Shown: positions 35,910 through 45,163, counted from the first letter of the stretch. The stretch is DNA of 64,000 nucleotides from Sphingobacterium paludis (GCF_004364125.1 NZ_SNZV01000002.1:248001-312000); one strand, 5' to 3'. The notes: a model not told the origin generated them from the letters alone. Numbers and translations are program-made.

Positions 35910-36419
35910 ATGAGTATAGAGAATACCGCCCTAGTCGGCATTATAATGGGAAGCAAGTCAGATCTTCCGGTTATGCAAGATGCAATAGATATCTTGAAAA
36001 AGTTTAATATCCCGTTTGAGGTTTCCATCGTTTCGGCACACCGCACGCCAGAGCGGATGTTTGAATATGCTAAATCTGCCGCTGCACGGGGCTTGAAGGT
36101 TATCGTTGCCGGTGCTGGCGGCGCTGCCCATCTTCCAGGCATGGTCGCATCCATTACGCACCTTCCTGTGATTGGCGTTCCTGTAAAGTCGAGCAATTCT
36201 ATTGATGGTTGGGATTCTGTTTTGTCTATTTTGCAGATGCCGAACGGCATTCCTGTGGCAACCGTGGCGCTTAACGCAGCGAAGAATGCTGGCATACTGG
36301 CTGCGCAAATTCTGGCAACATCCTCCGCGCCTGTTGCGGAACGCGTGCTTGCTTATAAAGAGGAGCTGCGCCGAGCGGTGGAGACAAACGCGAAAGAGGT
36401 AGAAACAACATCATTCTAA
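35910..36419 (+). CDS. purE: N5-carboxyaminoimidazole ribonucleotide mutase
   Basis: PurE class I (169 residues) converts N5-CAIR to CAIR, directly after Pur[14 protein letters not shown] (about 10-22) contains the phosphate-binding SxSD, SAHRTPE (about 43-49) has the catalytic His, and [14 protein letters not shown] (about 69-82) is the active-site loop. Its start is 5 nt after the purK stop. A terminator follows. Confidence 0.96.
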   Translation: MSIENTALVGIIMGSKSDLPVMQDAIDILKKFNIPFEVSIVSAHRTPERMFEYAKSAAARGLKVIVAGAGGAAHLPGMVASITHLPVIGVPVKSSNSIDGWDSVLSILQMPNGIPVATVALNAAKNAGILAAQILATSSAPVAERVLAYKEELRRAVETNAKEVETTSF

Positions 36420-36420
36420 T

Positions 36421-36453
36421 AAAGAGAGAGCACAAATGGCTCTCTCTCTTTAT
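36421..36453. terminator. Bidirectional terminator
   Basis: AAAGAGAGAGC (36421-36431) pairs with GCTCTCTCTCTTT (from 36439), between purE (+) and the convergent sugar-isomerase-like gene (-). It overlaps the stop of the latter. Confidence 0.75.
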
Positions 36454-37424
36454 TTTGTTAGAAATTTCTGCACGTAGTCAAAGCTTTTCTTGACGCTCTC
36501 AAATTTATTGGGCATATAGATATCATCCTGTTCGACGAAGGCATATTTCAAGCCGGCTTTGTCTGCATAACTAGCAATATTGACAAAATCTATTGCTCCG
36601 GTGCCTACCTCGGCATATCGAATCTCCTTCATGATATCCATAAAACCAGTCTTGTCATATTTTTCCCCTACGACAGGTGTCGTAAACTTCTTGTCCATGT
36701 CTTTTAGATGCCACATGGAGAAACGTCCCGGATACTTTTCAAAATAAGACTGCGCACTATATCCCGCTTTTTCGATCCAATACAAATCTAACTCGAAGTC
36801 TACAAGCGATGGCTCAGTGAACGCAATAAGTATATCTAGCCCTTTCGTGCCATTAGGAAGGCTGCGGAACTCCCAAAAATGATTATGGTAGCCTATTTTC
36901 AGTCCGGCTGTTTTCGCCAGTTCTCCCGCTTTGTTAAGTTGTTCGGCAGCAAACTGGTAGTCTGCAACGGAGAGATTGTTTATATCATCCATTGGAGTGA
37001 CAGGCGCCACCACATAGCTCTGTCCTAAGCTATGTGCTATTTCAATATACTTTTCTATATTTTCCTTGGCACTTTGTGTTCGGCTAAGGTATTTAGACAT
37101 ATCGTAATGCCCGCTATGCGTTTTGAGCCCATTATCATCCAAAACCTTTTTTAATTCTGGCACCGATAAGTTCCAGAATTTCGAAGCTTCGGCATCAACC
37201 CCAAAAGTTTCCACATGCGTGTAACCGATCTTTCGAATGGTTTCCAAAGTCTTGAGAGGATCTTCGGTTATCAGATCCCGAAGAGAATACAGCTGAATAC
37301 CCAAATCGTGGAATGGCCCGCCACCTAATTTACTTCCCTGGCACGAGAAAAGATAAGGACTTAATAAGGCTGCTGATACGCCTAGCCCAGCCCGTTTCAA
37401 GAATGTTCTTCTACTATTCTCCAT
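36450..37424 (-). CDS. Tat-exported lipoprotein of the sugar phosphate isomerase/epimerase family
   Basis: A 324-residue TIM-barrel protein (xylose isomerase-like, AP endonuclease 2 fold). The N-terminus reads MENSRRTFLKRAG, a twin-arginine signal, followed by a hydrophobic core and the lipobox LFSC near residue 27. It should therefore be exported folded and lipid-anchored. Barrel blocks include DLGIQLYSLRD, HVETFGV, KIGYHNHFWEF (metal His/Glu region) and DLYWIEKAG. The substrate is unknown. The ATG at 37424 gives a proper Tat signal; an upstream in-frame start adds an unrelated 15 residues. Confidence 0.88.
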   Translation of the reverse strand: MENSRRTFLKRAGLGVSAALLSPYLFSCQGSKLGGGPFHDLGIQLYSLRDLITEDPLKTLETIRKIGYTHVETFGVDAEASKFWNLSVPELKKVLDDNGLKTHSGHYDMSKYLSRTQSAKENIEKYIEIAHSLGQSYVVAPVTPMDDINNLSVADYQFAAEQLNKAGELAKTAGLKIGYHNHFWEFRSLPNGTKGLDILIAFTEPSLVDFELDLYWIEKAGYSAQSYFEKYPGRFSMWHLKDMDKKFTTPVVGEKYDKTGFMDIMKEIRYAEVGTGAIDFVNIASYADKAGLKYAFVEQDDIYMPNKFESVKKSFDYVQKFLTK

Positions 37425-37474
37425 TTTTTTGCTTTGATGATTGAAGAGGAAAGTTAAGCAAAAAACCAAAACAA

Positions 37475-37507
37475 AAAAAAGGATTCTGACACGCAGAATC
37501 CTTTTTT
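37475..37507. terminator. Terminator after frr
   Basis: A 14-bp stem (37475-37488 with 37494-37507, AAAAAAGGATTCTG/CAGAATCCTTTTTT) with a 5-nt loop lies past the frr stop on the minus strand. Confidence 0.88.
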
Positions 37508-37528
37508 GTCGTATAGGTCTGTACTACC

Positions 37529-38092
37529 TTATACGGTCATGATATCTTTTTCTTTTAATTCAGATAGCTGATCAACTTTTACGATGAAGCTATCTGTTAA
37601 TTTCTGAACTTCTGCTTCGCCTGTTTTAATCTCATCTTCAGAAGCGCCGTCATTTTTAAGCTTTTTAATGGATTCGTTGGCATCCTTACGAATATTCCGG
37701 ATGGCGATGCGTCCTTTTTCTGCTTCCTCTTTTACTTTTTTGACCAGGTCTCGACGTCTTTCTTCGGTTAGTACTGGAACCACCAATCGGATGATAGAGC
37801 CATCATTTTGAGGATTTAACCCGATGTTCGATTCCATAATCGCTTTCTCGATAGTAGAAATGATATTCTTTTCCCACGGCTGAATCACGATAGTTCTCGC
37901 ATCGGTCGTGTTGACGTTGCTAACTTGCGAAAGCGGAGTCATGCTACCATAATAATCGATGGATATACCGTCTAACATGGATGGGGAAGCTTTTCCAGCT
38001 CTGATTTTAGTTAACTCAGATTCTGTATGAGCCACAGCTTTTCCCATGCTCTCCTTACAGTCATCTAGTTCCAAGGAAATTAGTTCGTTCAT
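37529..38092 (-). CDS. frr: Ribosome recycling factor
   Basis: RRF (187 residues) splits post-termination ribosomes with EF-G. The sequence has the family blocks VAHTESELTKIRAGKASPSMLDGISIDYYGSMTPLSQVSNV and the C-terminal VKKVKEEAEKGRIAIRNIRKDANESIKKL. Length and domain order are normal. It is 28 nt downstream of pyrH, a widely conserved pairing. Confidence 0.97.
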   Translation of the reverse strand: MNELISLELDDCKESMGKAVAHTESELTKIRAGKASPSMLDGISIDYYGSMTPLSQVSNVNTTDARTIVIQPWEKNIISTIEKAIMESNIGLNPQNDGSIIRLVVPVLTEERRRDLVKKVKEEAEKGRIAIRNIRKDANESIKKLKNDGASEDEIKTGEAEVQKLTDSFIVKVDQLSELKEKDIMTV

Positions 38093-38119
38093 ATCTTTTT
38101 TGTTTCTATTGCTATTTTT

Positions 38120-38824
38120 TTAACTGACAATAGTGCCAATATTTGCACCTTCCGCCAGTTTCCTTAAGTTACCAGCTTTGTTCATATCAAAAACTATAAT
38201 AGGTAGGTTGTTCTCTTGACAAAGGGTAAATGCGGTCATATCCATTACATTTAGACCTTTTGCATAAACCTCTTGAAATGAAATGGTATCGTAACGTTTC
38301 GCTGTCGGGTCTTTTTCCGGATCGGCTGTATAGATGCCATCCACGCGGGTTCCTTTGAGTACGGCGTCCGCATTGATTTCAATGGCGCGTAAAGAGGCCG
38401 CTGTATCGGTCGTGAAATAGGGGTTTCCTGTTCCAGCGCCGAAAATTACGATTCTTCCTTTTTCCAAGTGGCGCACAGCGCGTCGGCGAATGAATGGTTC
38501 GCAAATCTGCTCCATTTTGATGGCCGTTAATAACCGTGTTTTTAAGCCAACTTTTTCCAACGCATCTTGAAGAGCCATACTATTGATTACGGTCGCCAGC
38601 ATTCCCATGTAATCCGCTTGCACCCGATCCATGCCTGCCTTCTCGGCACTTAAGCCACGATAGATATTGCCGCCGCCAATGACGATTGCAATTTCCAGAC
38701 CTTGCGCATGTATTTCTTTGATGTCGTTTGCGTATTGCATCACACGGTTGATGTCGATGCCGTAACTTTGTTCGCCCATTAAGGCTTCGCCACTAAGTTT
38801 AAGTAAGATACGTTTATATTTCAT
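38120..38824 (-). CDS. pyrH: UMP kinase
   Basis: PyrH (234 residues) phosphorylates UMP to [20 protein letters not shown] begins the amino acid kinase fold, [11 protein letters not shown] is the phosphate loop, and [15 protein letters not shown] is the UMP-binding block. I chose ATG 38824, where the family starts. A longer in-frame start at 38878 adds 18 unrelated residues. The gene lies between bshA upstream (65 nt) and frr downstream (28 nt), probably in one transcript. Confidence 0.97.
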   Translation of the reverse strand: MKYKRILLKLSGEALMGEQSYGIDINRVMQYANDIKEIHAQGLEIAIVIGGGNIYRGLSAEKAGMDRVQADYMGMLATVINSMALQDALEKVGLKTRLLTAIKMEQICEPFIRRRAVRHLEKGRIVIFGAGTGNPYFTTDTAASLRAIEINADAVLKGTRVDGIYTADPEKDPTAKRYDTISFQEVYAKGLNVMDMTAFTLCQENNLPIIVFDMNKAGNLRKLAEGANIGTIVS

Positions 38825-38889
38825 GATTGTTTTTTTGGAGCATTCCCAAAAGCCAAAGATAAAACTTTTTTTTGGCATAGCGGATTAAC

Positions 38890-40026
38890 TTAGCCTTTTT
38901 TCGAGCGCGATATTACTTCTTCGTAGTATTTTTCATACAATGGAAGTATTTTAGACAGGTCAAATTCCTGAGCGCGCGCAAAGGCCGCGTTTTTAAAGGT
39001 TTGAAGCCGTTCACAATCTTCTAAAATATGGATGGCATGTCTAGCCATGTCGTCCACGTCACCGATATCACTTAAATAACCGCTCTTACCCTGCACATTC
39101 AGCTCAGGTAGGCCGCCTGTATTGGACGATATCACCGGTACATGGCAAGCCATAGCCTCTAAAGCGGCCAATCCGAAGCTCTCTGAAGAGGAAGGCATTA
39201 AAAATAAATCCGAAACGGATAGTATTTCTTCAATCGCATCTTGCTTTCCTAAAAACCGTACATCCTGACTAACGCCCAATTCCCGCGCCAGGTCTTCTGT
39301 GTTATGTCGCTCTGGCCCGTCACCGACCATCAGCAATTTACTTGGGATAACTTCATTCACTTTCTTGAATATGCGTACCACGTCTTGCGTGTTCTTCACT
39401 TTTCGAAAGTTGGATGTATGGGTGATAACCCGCTCATTCCCCGGCGCAATAGCACGCTTGAAATGCTCCTTGCTCTTGTTGTGGAAACGAGAAAAATCGA
39501 TGAAATTAGGAATCACACGGATATCGCGCTCGATGTTAAAATATTCTAAAGTCTGCTCTTTCAGATTTTCGGAAACAGTAGTCACACCATCTGACTGGTT
39601 TATCGAAAAGGTAACAACTGGGCTGAAGCTCCTGTCTTTGCCAACGAGTGTGATGTCTGTTCCGTGCAGGGTGGTTACTACGGGTATATCTATGCCATAG
39701 GTAGCTAAAATTTGTTTTGCTAAGTAGGCTACCGAAGCATGTGGAATAGCGTAGTGTACATGGAGCAGATCTAGCTTTTCAAACTTTACAACATCGACAA
39801 GTTTGCTGGCCAAAGCCGACTCGTAGGGAGAGAAATCAAATAGCGGATATTGTGCCATGGATACCTCATGGTAGTATAGGTTTTCCGAGAAAAAATCTAG
39901 ACGGGCAGGTTGAGAGTAGGTTATAAAATGTATTTCGTGACCATTGGAGGCTAGTGCTTTTCCGAGCTCCGTGGCTACGACACCGCTTCCTCCAAAGGTA
40001 GGATAGCATACGATACCGATTTTCAT
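38890..40026 (-). CDS. bshA: N-acetyl-alpha-D-glucosaminyl L-malate synthase (BshA)
   Basis: A 378-residue GT4 glycosyltransferase. The N-terminus MKIGIVCYPTFGGSGVVATELG and HVHYAIPHASVAYLAKQIL are typical of BshA, which joins UDP-GlcNAc to L-malate in the first step of bacillithiol synthesis. The C-terminal donor site carries MPSSSESFGLAALEAMACHVPVI with the EX7E motif. Other members (bshB, bshC) are not in the window. BshA is more likely than a general capsule transferase because of the characteristic N-terminal block. Confidence 0.88.
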   Translation of the reverse strand: MKIGIVCYPTFGGSGVVATELGKALASNGHEIHFITYSQPARLDFFSENLYYHEVSMAQYPLFDFSPYESALASKLVDVVKFEKLDLLHVHYAIPHASVAYLAKQILATYGIDIPVVTTLHGTDITLVGKDRSFSPVVTFSINQSDGVTTVSENLKEQTLEYFNIERDIRVIPNFIDFSRFHNKSKEHFKRAIAPGNERVITHTSNFRKVKNTQDVVRIFKKVNEVIPSKLLMVGDGPERHNTEDLARELGVSQDVRFLGKQDAIEEILSVSDLFLMPSSSESFGLAALEAMACHVPVISSNTGGLPELNVQGKSGYLSDIGDVDDMARHAIHILEDCERLQTFKNAAFARAQEFDLSKILPLYEKYYEEVISRSKKG

Positions 40027-40218
40027 ACGAATAGTTTGTTTTTAATCACGCGGATTATGTAATATTTTTATCAGGCAACAGTCGCGAATGCGAAACGAAT
40101 GTGGTCCTAGCGGCGTCCATATTGTATCCTGCATCTGCAGTTAATTAACCGCGTAAATATAAGGATGGTTTTATAATTGTTTTGCAATAATTTAGTGGCT
40201 CATTTAATACTTTTTTTT

Positions 40219-40629
40219 ATGTCCATAGATCGTACATTGTTAATAAAGGAAGTTGTTTTCAGTACCTCCCGTTCCGGTGGTGCCGGCGGGCAGCATGTCA
40301 ATAAAGTGGAGTCTAAAGTATCGTTGTATTGGAATCCCTTTTTATCCAAAGTGATCACGGAAGGTCAACTCGAACGTCTTAAACATAAGCTTGCGAACCG
40401 ACTGAGTAAAGATGGCTACTTACAACTCGATGCATCCGATACACGAAGCCAATTGAAAAATAAAGCAATTGTTGTTGATCGATTTCTAGCATTGATTCAA
40501 ACGGCTTTAGCAGGTGAGAAGAAGCGTGTCCCGACCCGTATTCCCAAATCGAAGGTATTAGATCGGTTGGATCGCAAGAAAAAAAATGCGCAAAAAAAAT
40601 CGCTACGGGGAAAGATTGATCTTGATTAA
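40219..40629 (+). CDS. arfB: Alternative ribosome-rescue peptidyl-tRNA hydrolase ArfB
   Basis: A 136-residue protein with the RF-1-like SRSGGAGGQHVNKVESKV, in which GGQ is at residues 23-25. The basic tail (RIPKSKVLDRLDRKKKNAQKKSLRGK) inserts into the mRNA entry channel of stalled ribosomes. It lacks the codon-recognition domain of release factors and has ArfB/YaeJ length. I chose ATG 40219 (MSIDRTLL). A BlaI-type repressor gene follows 135 nt on. Confidence 0.92.
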   Translation: MSIDRTLLIKEVVFSTSRSGGAGGQHVNKVESKVSLYWNPFLSKVITEGQLERLKHKLANRLSKDGYLQLDASDTRSQLKNKAIVVDRFLALIQTALAGEKKRVPTRIPKSKVLDRLDRKKKNAQKKSLRGKIDLD

Positions 40630-40675
40630 TTTTATAATATTGGTATTCAGTAGATTATATTTTGTTATTCCATTA

Positions 40676-40691
40676 AACTAAATCCTTAGTT
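40676..40691. promoter_or_regulatory. Putative BlaI operator 1
   Basis: AACTAA-ATCC-TTAGTT is a perfect 6+4+6 inverted repeat. Its centre is 20 bp from that of operator 2. It lies about 75 nt before the blaI-like ATG, in the position expected for autoregulation. Confidence 0.6.
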
Positions 40692-40692
40692 G

Positions 40693-40714
40693 TAAAACTA
40701 AATTTTTAGTTTTA
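40693..40714. promoter_or_regulatory. Putative BlaI operator 2
   Basis: TAAAACTAAA-TT-TTTAGTTTTA is a perfect 10+2+10 inverted repeat, 50 nt before the repressor ATG. It shares the ACTAA/TTAGT core with operator 1. Confidence 0.7.
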
Positions 40715-40764
40715 TGTTTGTTTTATACTTTATTGCAGACGATATTGTCTGTTAAGCTACAGTT

Positions 40765-41133
40765 ATGGACGACTTAAAAGAACTTACAAAAGCGGAAGAG
40801 CAAATCATGCAGGAGTTGTGGGATATAGGTGGGGGATTTGTGAAAGATGTGATTGCGCAACTGCCCGATCCGAAACCGGCATACAATACCGTGTCGACCA
40901 TTATACGCATTCTCGAAACGAAGGGTTTCGTCAAGCATGAGTCTTTTGGCAAAAGCCATCGCTATTTACCCACCATCAGCAAAGAGGAATACAAGCGATT
41001 AGTTACCGGCAAGCTGCTGCACAATTATTTCGATAATTCCGCCAAAAGCATGCTGTCTTTCTTTTTGGAGGAAAAAAAGATGGATGTTAAGGAATTGGAG
41101 GAGATTATGCAGATCATCAATAAAAACAGATAA
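40765..41133 (+). CDS. BlaI/MecI/CopY family repressor
   Basis: A 122-residue winged-helix repressor: ELTKAEEQIMQELWDIGGGFVKDVIAQL...YNTVSTIIRILETKGFVKHES (about 6-60), followed by a dimerisation helix region (about 68-120). In this family the repressor is inactivated by a membrane M56 (BlaR1-like) partner, encoded immediately downstream here. Two palindromes upstream are likely its own operators. No beta-lactamase gene is nearby, so the signal is unknown. Confidence 0.93.
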   Translation: MDDLKELTKAEEQIMQELWDIGGGFVKDVIAQLPDPKPAYNTVSTIIRILETKGFVKHESFGKSHRYLPTISKEEYKRLVTGKLLHNYFDNSAKSMLSFFLEEKKMDVKELEEIMQIINKNR

Positions 41134-41163
41134 AGCTTAACCACCTTCATAAACATTTGTATT

Positions 41164-42876
41164 ATGATTTATTTGATATTAGCGAATTTGACACTGCTAT
41201 TGTGTTACGCACTATACAGCACTTCCCTTAAAAAATTAACGTTTTTTCAGCTCAATAGAATGTATCTGTTGGGAGCTGTTGTGGTATCGCTTCTGATTCC
41301 AATTGGTTTGTTTATTGAAATTCCCCGTACGGCGATTGTGCAAGATAACCTTCCTACCATTGATTTAGATCTGTTGTTGGAGGATGAATTGCAGATTGGC
41401 GCGTCGCAGCACGGAAGCATCTTTATCTACGGTTTACTGCAACGAATATATTGGTCAGGATGCTTTTTTGCAATGGCCTGGCTCTGTTTTCGTTGTATAC
41501 GCGTGTTTGCTATTCTTCGTAACGGAAGCAATTCGTTCAGCTTTGCATTTTTTAAGAAGATCGTATTGGGAGAAAACGTGAGAAACAACTACATTATCGC
41601 GCAGCACGAACAAACCCACGTTCGGCAGGGCCACACCTATGATATTCTATTTCTGGAGTTCGTTCGTGTTTTCAATTGGTTTAACCCGATACTGCACCAT
41701 TATCTTAAAGAGCTGAAGTTTCAGCATGAATGTATTGCCGATGCGCAATGCTCTGTAGATCGGGTGGCTTATGCGGAACTGCTTGTTGCACAAGCTATGC
41801 AGGTTGAACACAGCCATTTTCTGCATGAATTTTCCAAACAATCATTTTTAAAAAATAGAATTGCGATGTTATTTAAAGATCGATCGCATAAAAGGTACAA
41901 ACTACTGTACTTTTCCATTATGCCTATTTTGGGGCTGACCACCTTGTCCACGCTGGTATTCAATAGTACACACGCCAAAAACATCGTTCGGGATATCGAA
42001 GATAAGGTTGAAAGTACAACACTACGTAGTTTAAAAGAGACTAGTTTTGATCCAGTGTATCAAGATGCTAACCTGCGAGCAGAATTGACGAATGTGGCAG
42101 GGCGGCAGCACATGCAGGAAGACTCTGTTTACACGCGGCCACAAGTGAAGCCGAAACCTGTTGATGCGGGATCAATCAAAGTCTTGCTCGATGCATGGGC
42201 AAACGCGGCTGCCATAAAGGAAGGCTCGGAAAAGAAGGTCGTAGCATTCCGCCTGTTGATAGAGAAAGACGGGCGGATAAGCCAAGCTTTCGCAACGACG
42301 AAAGAGGGTGAAGGTACAGTAGAATTGCCTACGCAGCAATTGGCCAAGAGTAAGTGGACAGCAGCTCAACATGATGGGCAAGTTGTACGAGCTTGGACGA
42401 GCGTTCATACCTCTTTTCGGAAAGATGACCAGAATAATGTTACATCAAAAGCGGTTCTCCTGGAAAGTACAGCCACTTATACGGAAGAACAACGCGATAG
42501 CATTCGGGCTCGTGCTGATAGGAAAGACGAAGACAATAAGCTATTTACCGCGGTAGAGGTAAATCCAGAACCGGTGGGAGGACTGGCGGCCTTCCGAAAA
42601 TGGGTAGGTGATAATTTTCAGTACCCACAAGAGGCTATCGATGCGGCTATAAAAGGACAGATCGTGGTATCTTTCGTCGTAGAAAACGATGGTGCGCTCA
42701 GTAGTTTTAAGATTATTAAAGATTTGGGACATGGAACCGGAGAAGCTGTTCTGGACGTATTACGGGAAGCACCGAACTGGCGTCCGGGTATTCAAAACGG
42801 AAGAAAAGTTAAGGTGGCTTATACGCTGCCTATTGCCTTAAATTTGCAAAAAAAAAGCGATTTAGAATCGCGTTAA
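41164..42876 (+). CDS. M56 family metallopeptidase with TonB C-terminal domain
   Basis: A 570-residue membrane protein of the BlaR1/M56 type. The membrane region includes helices at about 2-20, 33-51, 86-114 and 243-263. The zinc site HEQTH (148-152) and the distal FQHECIADAQC block (about 180) are present, so the peptidase looks intact. The extracytoplasmic part ends in a TonB C-terminal-like domain (about 480-566: GGLAAFRKWVGDNFQYPQEAIDAAIKGQIVVSFVVENDG). It is 30 nt after blaI, one operon. The TonB domain suggests a sensor coupled to the outer membrane, by inference. Confidence 0.92.
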   Translation: MIYLILANLTLLLCYALYSTSLKKLTFFQLNRMYLLGAVVVSLLIPIGLFIEIPRTAIVQDNLPTIDLDLLLEDELQIGASQHGSIFIYGLLQRIYWSGCFFAMAWLCFRCIRVFAILRNGSNSFSFAFFKKIVLGENVRNNYIIAQHEQTHVRQGHTYDILFLEFVRVFNWFNPILHHYLKELKFQHECIADAQCSVDRVAYAELLVAQAMQVEHSHFLHEFSKQSFLKNRIAMLFKDRSHKRYKLLYFSIMPILGLTTLSTLVFNSTHAKNIVRDIEDKVESTTLRSLKETSFDPVYQDANLRAELTNVAGRQHMQEDSVYTRPQVKPKPVDAGSIKVLLDAWANAAAIKEGSEKKVVAFRLLIEKDGRISQAFATTKEGEGTVELPTQQLAKSKWTAAQHDGQVVRAWTSVHTSFRKDDQNNVTSKAVLLESTATYTEEQRDSIRARADRKDEDNKLFTAVEVNPEPVGGLAAFRKWVGDNFQYPQEAIDAAIKGQIVVSFVVENDGALSSFKIIKDLGHGTGEAVLDVLREAPNWRPGIQNGRKVKVAYTLPIALNLQKKSDLESR

Positions 42877-42969
42877 GTATATACTAGATGGCGTAAGCTA
42901 TTGTAATTAAATGATTTTTCCCGTGTAAGGTGTTTCTTTGCAAGGGCGTAATTTGCAGCAACTCTATCT

Positions 42970-43827
42970 ATGAAATTTCTGATCCTCTTTTTTCTAGTTA
43001 TCAGTATGGCGTCTTGCAATAATTATCGCTTTGCGAAGAAAGGCCATTTTATCGATGGTGTGGATGAATATTTCAACTTGCATCAGCAAGTCAATGTTTG
43101 GCTTTACATGGATTATCTTGCTTACAATGGTAATACCGGCGTAAGAATGGACAGCCTATATCCAAAAGATCGAGAAATTTTCGACCTTGTAGGATTGCAC
43201 GGTTCCCGAACCCGTATCCTCTTTACAGCCAAGCCGAAAAGCCGACTAAATTATCACTTGGCTGTATTGAAACATCGGCGCAATACGTTCGATTATGCGA
43301 ACTACAAGAGATTCGATGGAAAGAATAGCCACTATTTCTACAGGGATTTTGAACATGATTTCTTGGTCATTAGGCATGTCATCATTCCCTATGCTGGCAA
43401 GCGATTGATGAGCATGCTGTATTATGTTGACAAGGATAAGCATGCAGACGATGGATTTAAGATGTTAAACTATCTTGCTGATATCAATGCGCAGGAACTG
43501 CAAGGCAGGGAGTCCTTTCGTAATTTTTGGCAAGTTTCCGATTGTGTGGATAGCGAGAAGGTGGCACTAACGTTTAAGATCAGGCAACAACTAACGAAGA
43601 AGCAAAAAGTAGTCTACTTAAAAATGTATACGTTGTATGAGAACAATCGCGGCATTTCGTATGCGAAAATCCTGACGAAGAAGGATCCTGACTCGTTGTC
43701 TTTATCGTTGTGTCCGAACAGTTATGCTATTGAGTACCGCAGTAGGCAAGACGAGCTGCTAAAAGTCGATACGCTACATATTGCGGATAGCATGGTGGCT
43801 GAGAACGGATCGGCGCCTTTTCAATAG
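42970..43827 (+). CDS. Hypothetical lipoprotein
   Basis: A 285-residue protein with a type II signal: MKFLILFFLVISMASCNN, lipobox Cys at residue 16. The remaining sequence has no recognised domain. It is mostly beta-rich with basic and aromatic residues, and the C-terminal part shows WQVSDCVDSEKVALTFKIRQQL. It lies 93 nt after the M56 gene on the same strand and could be a regulated member of that locus, though this is unproven. It is convergent with cbpM. Confidence 0.6.
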   Translation: MKFLILFFLVISMASCNNYRFAKKGHFIDGVDEYFNLHQQVNVWLYMDYLAYNGNTGVRMDSLYPKDREIFDLVGLHGSRTRILFTAKPKSRLNYHLAVLKHRRNTFDYANYKRFDGKNSHYFYRDFEHDFLVIRHVIIPYAGKRLMSMLYYVDKDKHADDGFKMLNYLADINAQELQGRESFRNFWQVSDCVDSEKVALTFKIRQQLTKKQKVVYLKMYTLYENNRGISYAKILTKKDPDSLSLSLCPNSYAIEYRSRQDELLKVDTLHIADSMVAENGSAPFQ

Positions 43828-43863
43828 CGCTAGATAATGCTTCCTAGGTGTAGCGATAGCGAA

Positions 43864-44136
43864 CTACACGCTTTTCAACACCGCAATCTCACGTTGCAAC
43901 TGTTGAATTTTTGATAGCAAATGTTTGGCCACTTCAATGCCTTGCATATTCAATTCCAGTTCATAATACCAAGACGCAAATTGTTCCAGTAATAAGAGCT
44001 GTTCTTCGTCTATAAATTCAACATCTTCTTCTGTAACAACTTCAATCAATCCGCTATACGATAGATCGCGAATAAATTTCATTTCTATTTTGTGCGAGGT
44101 GCATACATCGTATATTTTTATCCAAGTTCGTTCCAT
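43864..44136 (-). CDS. cbpM: CbpM-like DnaJ modulator
   Basis: A 90-residue protein that reads as a MerR-like helical domain: WIKIYDVCTSHKIEMKFIRDLSYSGLIEVV...EEQLLLLEQFASWYYELELNMQGIEVAKHLLSKIQQLQREI. CbpM inhibits the J-domain protein CbpA, and the two genes are adjacent here (4 nt), as in other bacteria. The identification relies on this pairing plus the helical pattern. Confidence 0.85.
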   Translation of the reverse strand: MERTWIKIYDVCTSHKIEMKFIRDLSYSGLIEVVTEEDVEFIDEEQLLLLEQFASWYYELELNMQGIEVAKHLLSKIQQLQREIAVLKSV

Positions 44137-44140
44137 AACC

Positions 44141-45046
44141 TTATTTTTTTAATGCAGCAAGTTGTTTGAATAGCGCTAGTTCAGCGTCGGATAAATTTGT
44201 CGGCAGGTCTACCTGCAAACTGATCAATAGATCGCCAAACTCATTTTCTTTCTTATACACCGGAAACCCGCGTCCTTTCAATCGGATAGTTGTCCCATTT
44301 TTGGTTTCCGGTTTCACTTTTACTTTTATTTTTCCGGAAAAAGTATCAACGAGCATTTCGCCACCAAGCACCATCGTGTAGAGATCCACGCCTTGCGTTT
44401 TATACAGATCGTTGCCTTTTCGTTGTATGGCGGGATCAGGTTTAATATCAAACTGTATAAAGAGATCGCCGTTGGGGCCGCCATGTACACCCTCACCGCC
44501 TTGACCTTTGAGTCGAATTTTCTGACCGTTTTCTACACCGGCCGGAATGGTGATCCGGATGTTTTTACCGTTGATCGTAAAGGTTTGTTGCTGCGTCGTG
44601 TACGCTTGTTGTAAGGTTAGTTCCAGTGTGGAAGTGAAATCATTGCCTCGATATTTTGTTTGCCTTCCGCCACCCGATCTGCTTCCAAACATCTGTTCAA
44701 AGAAGTCGGAGAATTCGCCAGCATCATAGTTGCCGTTATACCCGCCGAAGTCATATCCTTCAAATGGGTTGCCTCCGCGCTGTTGATTGTCTTGCCGTCG
44801 CGCTTGTTCATATGCCTCGCTGTGTTTCCAGTTTTCACCATATTGATCATACTTTTTGCGCTTATCCGGATCGGTCAACACCTCATTAGCTTCGTTTATT
44901 TCTTGAAACTTTTGCTTGGCAGCATCATCGTCAGGGTTCATATCGGGATGATATTTTCGAGCAAGTTTTCGATACGCCTTTTTGATATCATCGGCAGAAG
45001 CTCCTTTTTCCAACCCCAATACTTGGTAATAATCTACGAATGCCAT
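44141..45046 (-). CDS. cbpA: DnaJ-family co-chaperone CbpA
   Basis: A 301-residue type II J-protein. The J domain (about 5-70) contains HPD (33-35). A glycine-rich linker follows (about 85-135), then the two beta-barrel substrate-binding domains (about 140-295), with no zinc-finger region. This differs from DnaJ, which has the cysteine repeats, and fits CbpA. It stimulates the DnaK ATPase. cbpM follows 4 nt downstream. An inverted repeat (45071-45093) lies upstream. Confidence 0.92.
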   Translation of the reverse strand: MAFVDYYQVLGLEKGASADDIKKAYRKLARKYHPDMNPDDDAAKQKFQEINEANEVLTDPDKRKKYDQYGENWKHSEAYEQARRQDNQQRGGNPFEGYDFGGYNGNYDAGEFSDFFEQMFGSRSGGGRQTKYRGNDFTSTLELTLQQAYTTQQQTFTINGKNIRITIPAGVENGQKIRLKGQGGEGVHGGPNGDLFIQFDIKPDPAIQRKGNDLYKTQGVDLYTMVLGGEMLVDTFSGKIKVKVKPETKNGTTIRLKGRGFPVYKKENEFGDLLISLQVDLPTNLSDAELALFKQLAALKK

Positions 45047-45070
45047 ACTGATCTTTTTGTATACCTTAAA

Positions 45071-45093
45071 AACAATCTGAAAGATAGATTGTT
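45071..45093. promoter_or_regulatory. Inverted repeat upstream of cbpA
   Basis: AACAATCT-GAAAGAT-AGATTGTT, a perfect 8-bp repeat with a 7-nt spacer, 25 nt before the cbpA start. It could be an operator or a leader hairpin. It does not match the CIRCE element. Confidence 0.4.
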
Positions 45094-45130
45094 CGCGAAG
45101 CGAAGCAAAAAAGGGTTCCGCCGGTTATAA

Positions 45131-45163
45131 AAAAAGATCCCACCTTTCTGAGATGGGATCTTT
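45131..45163 (-). terminator. Terminator after the secreted M28 gene
   Basis: AAAGATCCCA (minus strand, 45154-45163) pairs with TGGGATCTTT (45133-45142), followed by a T run. It lies about 50 nt beyond the stop at 45214. Confidence 0.82.

Noticed and set aside
40736..40751. Third palindrome (CAGAC-N6-GTCTG) as another BlaI operator
   Set aside because: Its sequence differs from the ACTAA/TTAGT core of the other two, so the regular spacing may be coincidence.
44660..45130. 156-codon plus-strand frame opposite cbpA
   Set aside because: It overlaps the J domain of cbpA, and its hydrophobic composition follows from the opposite strand of that gene.
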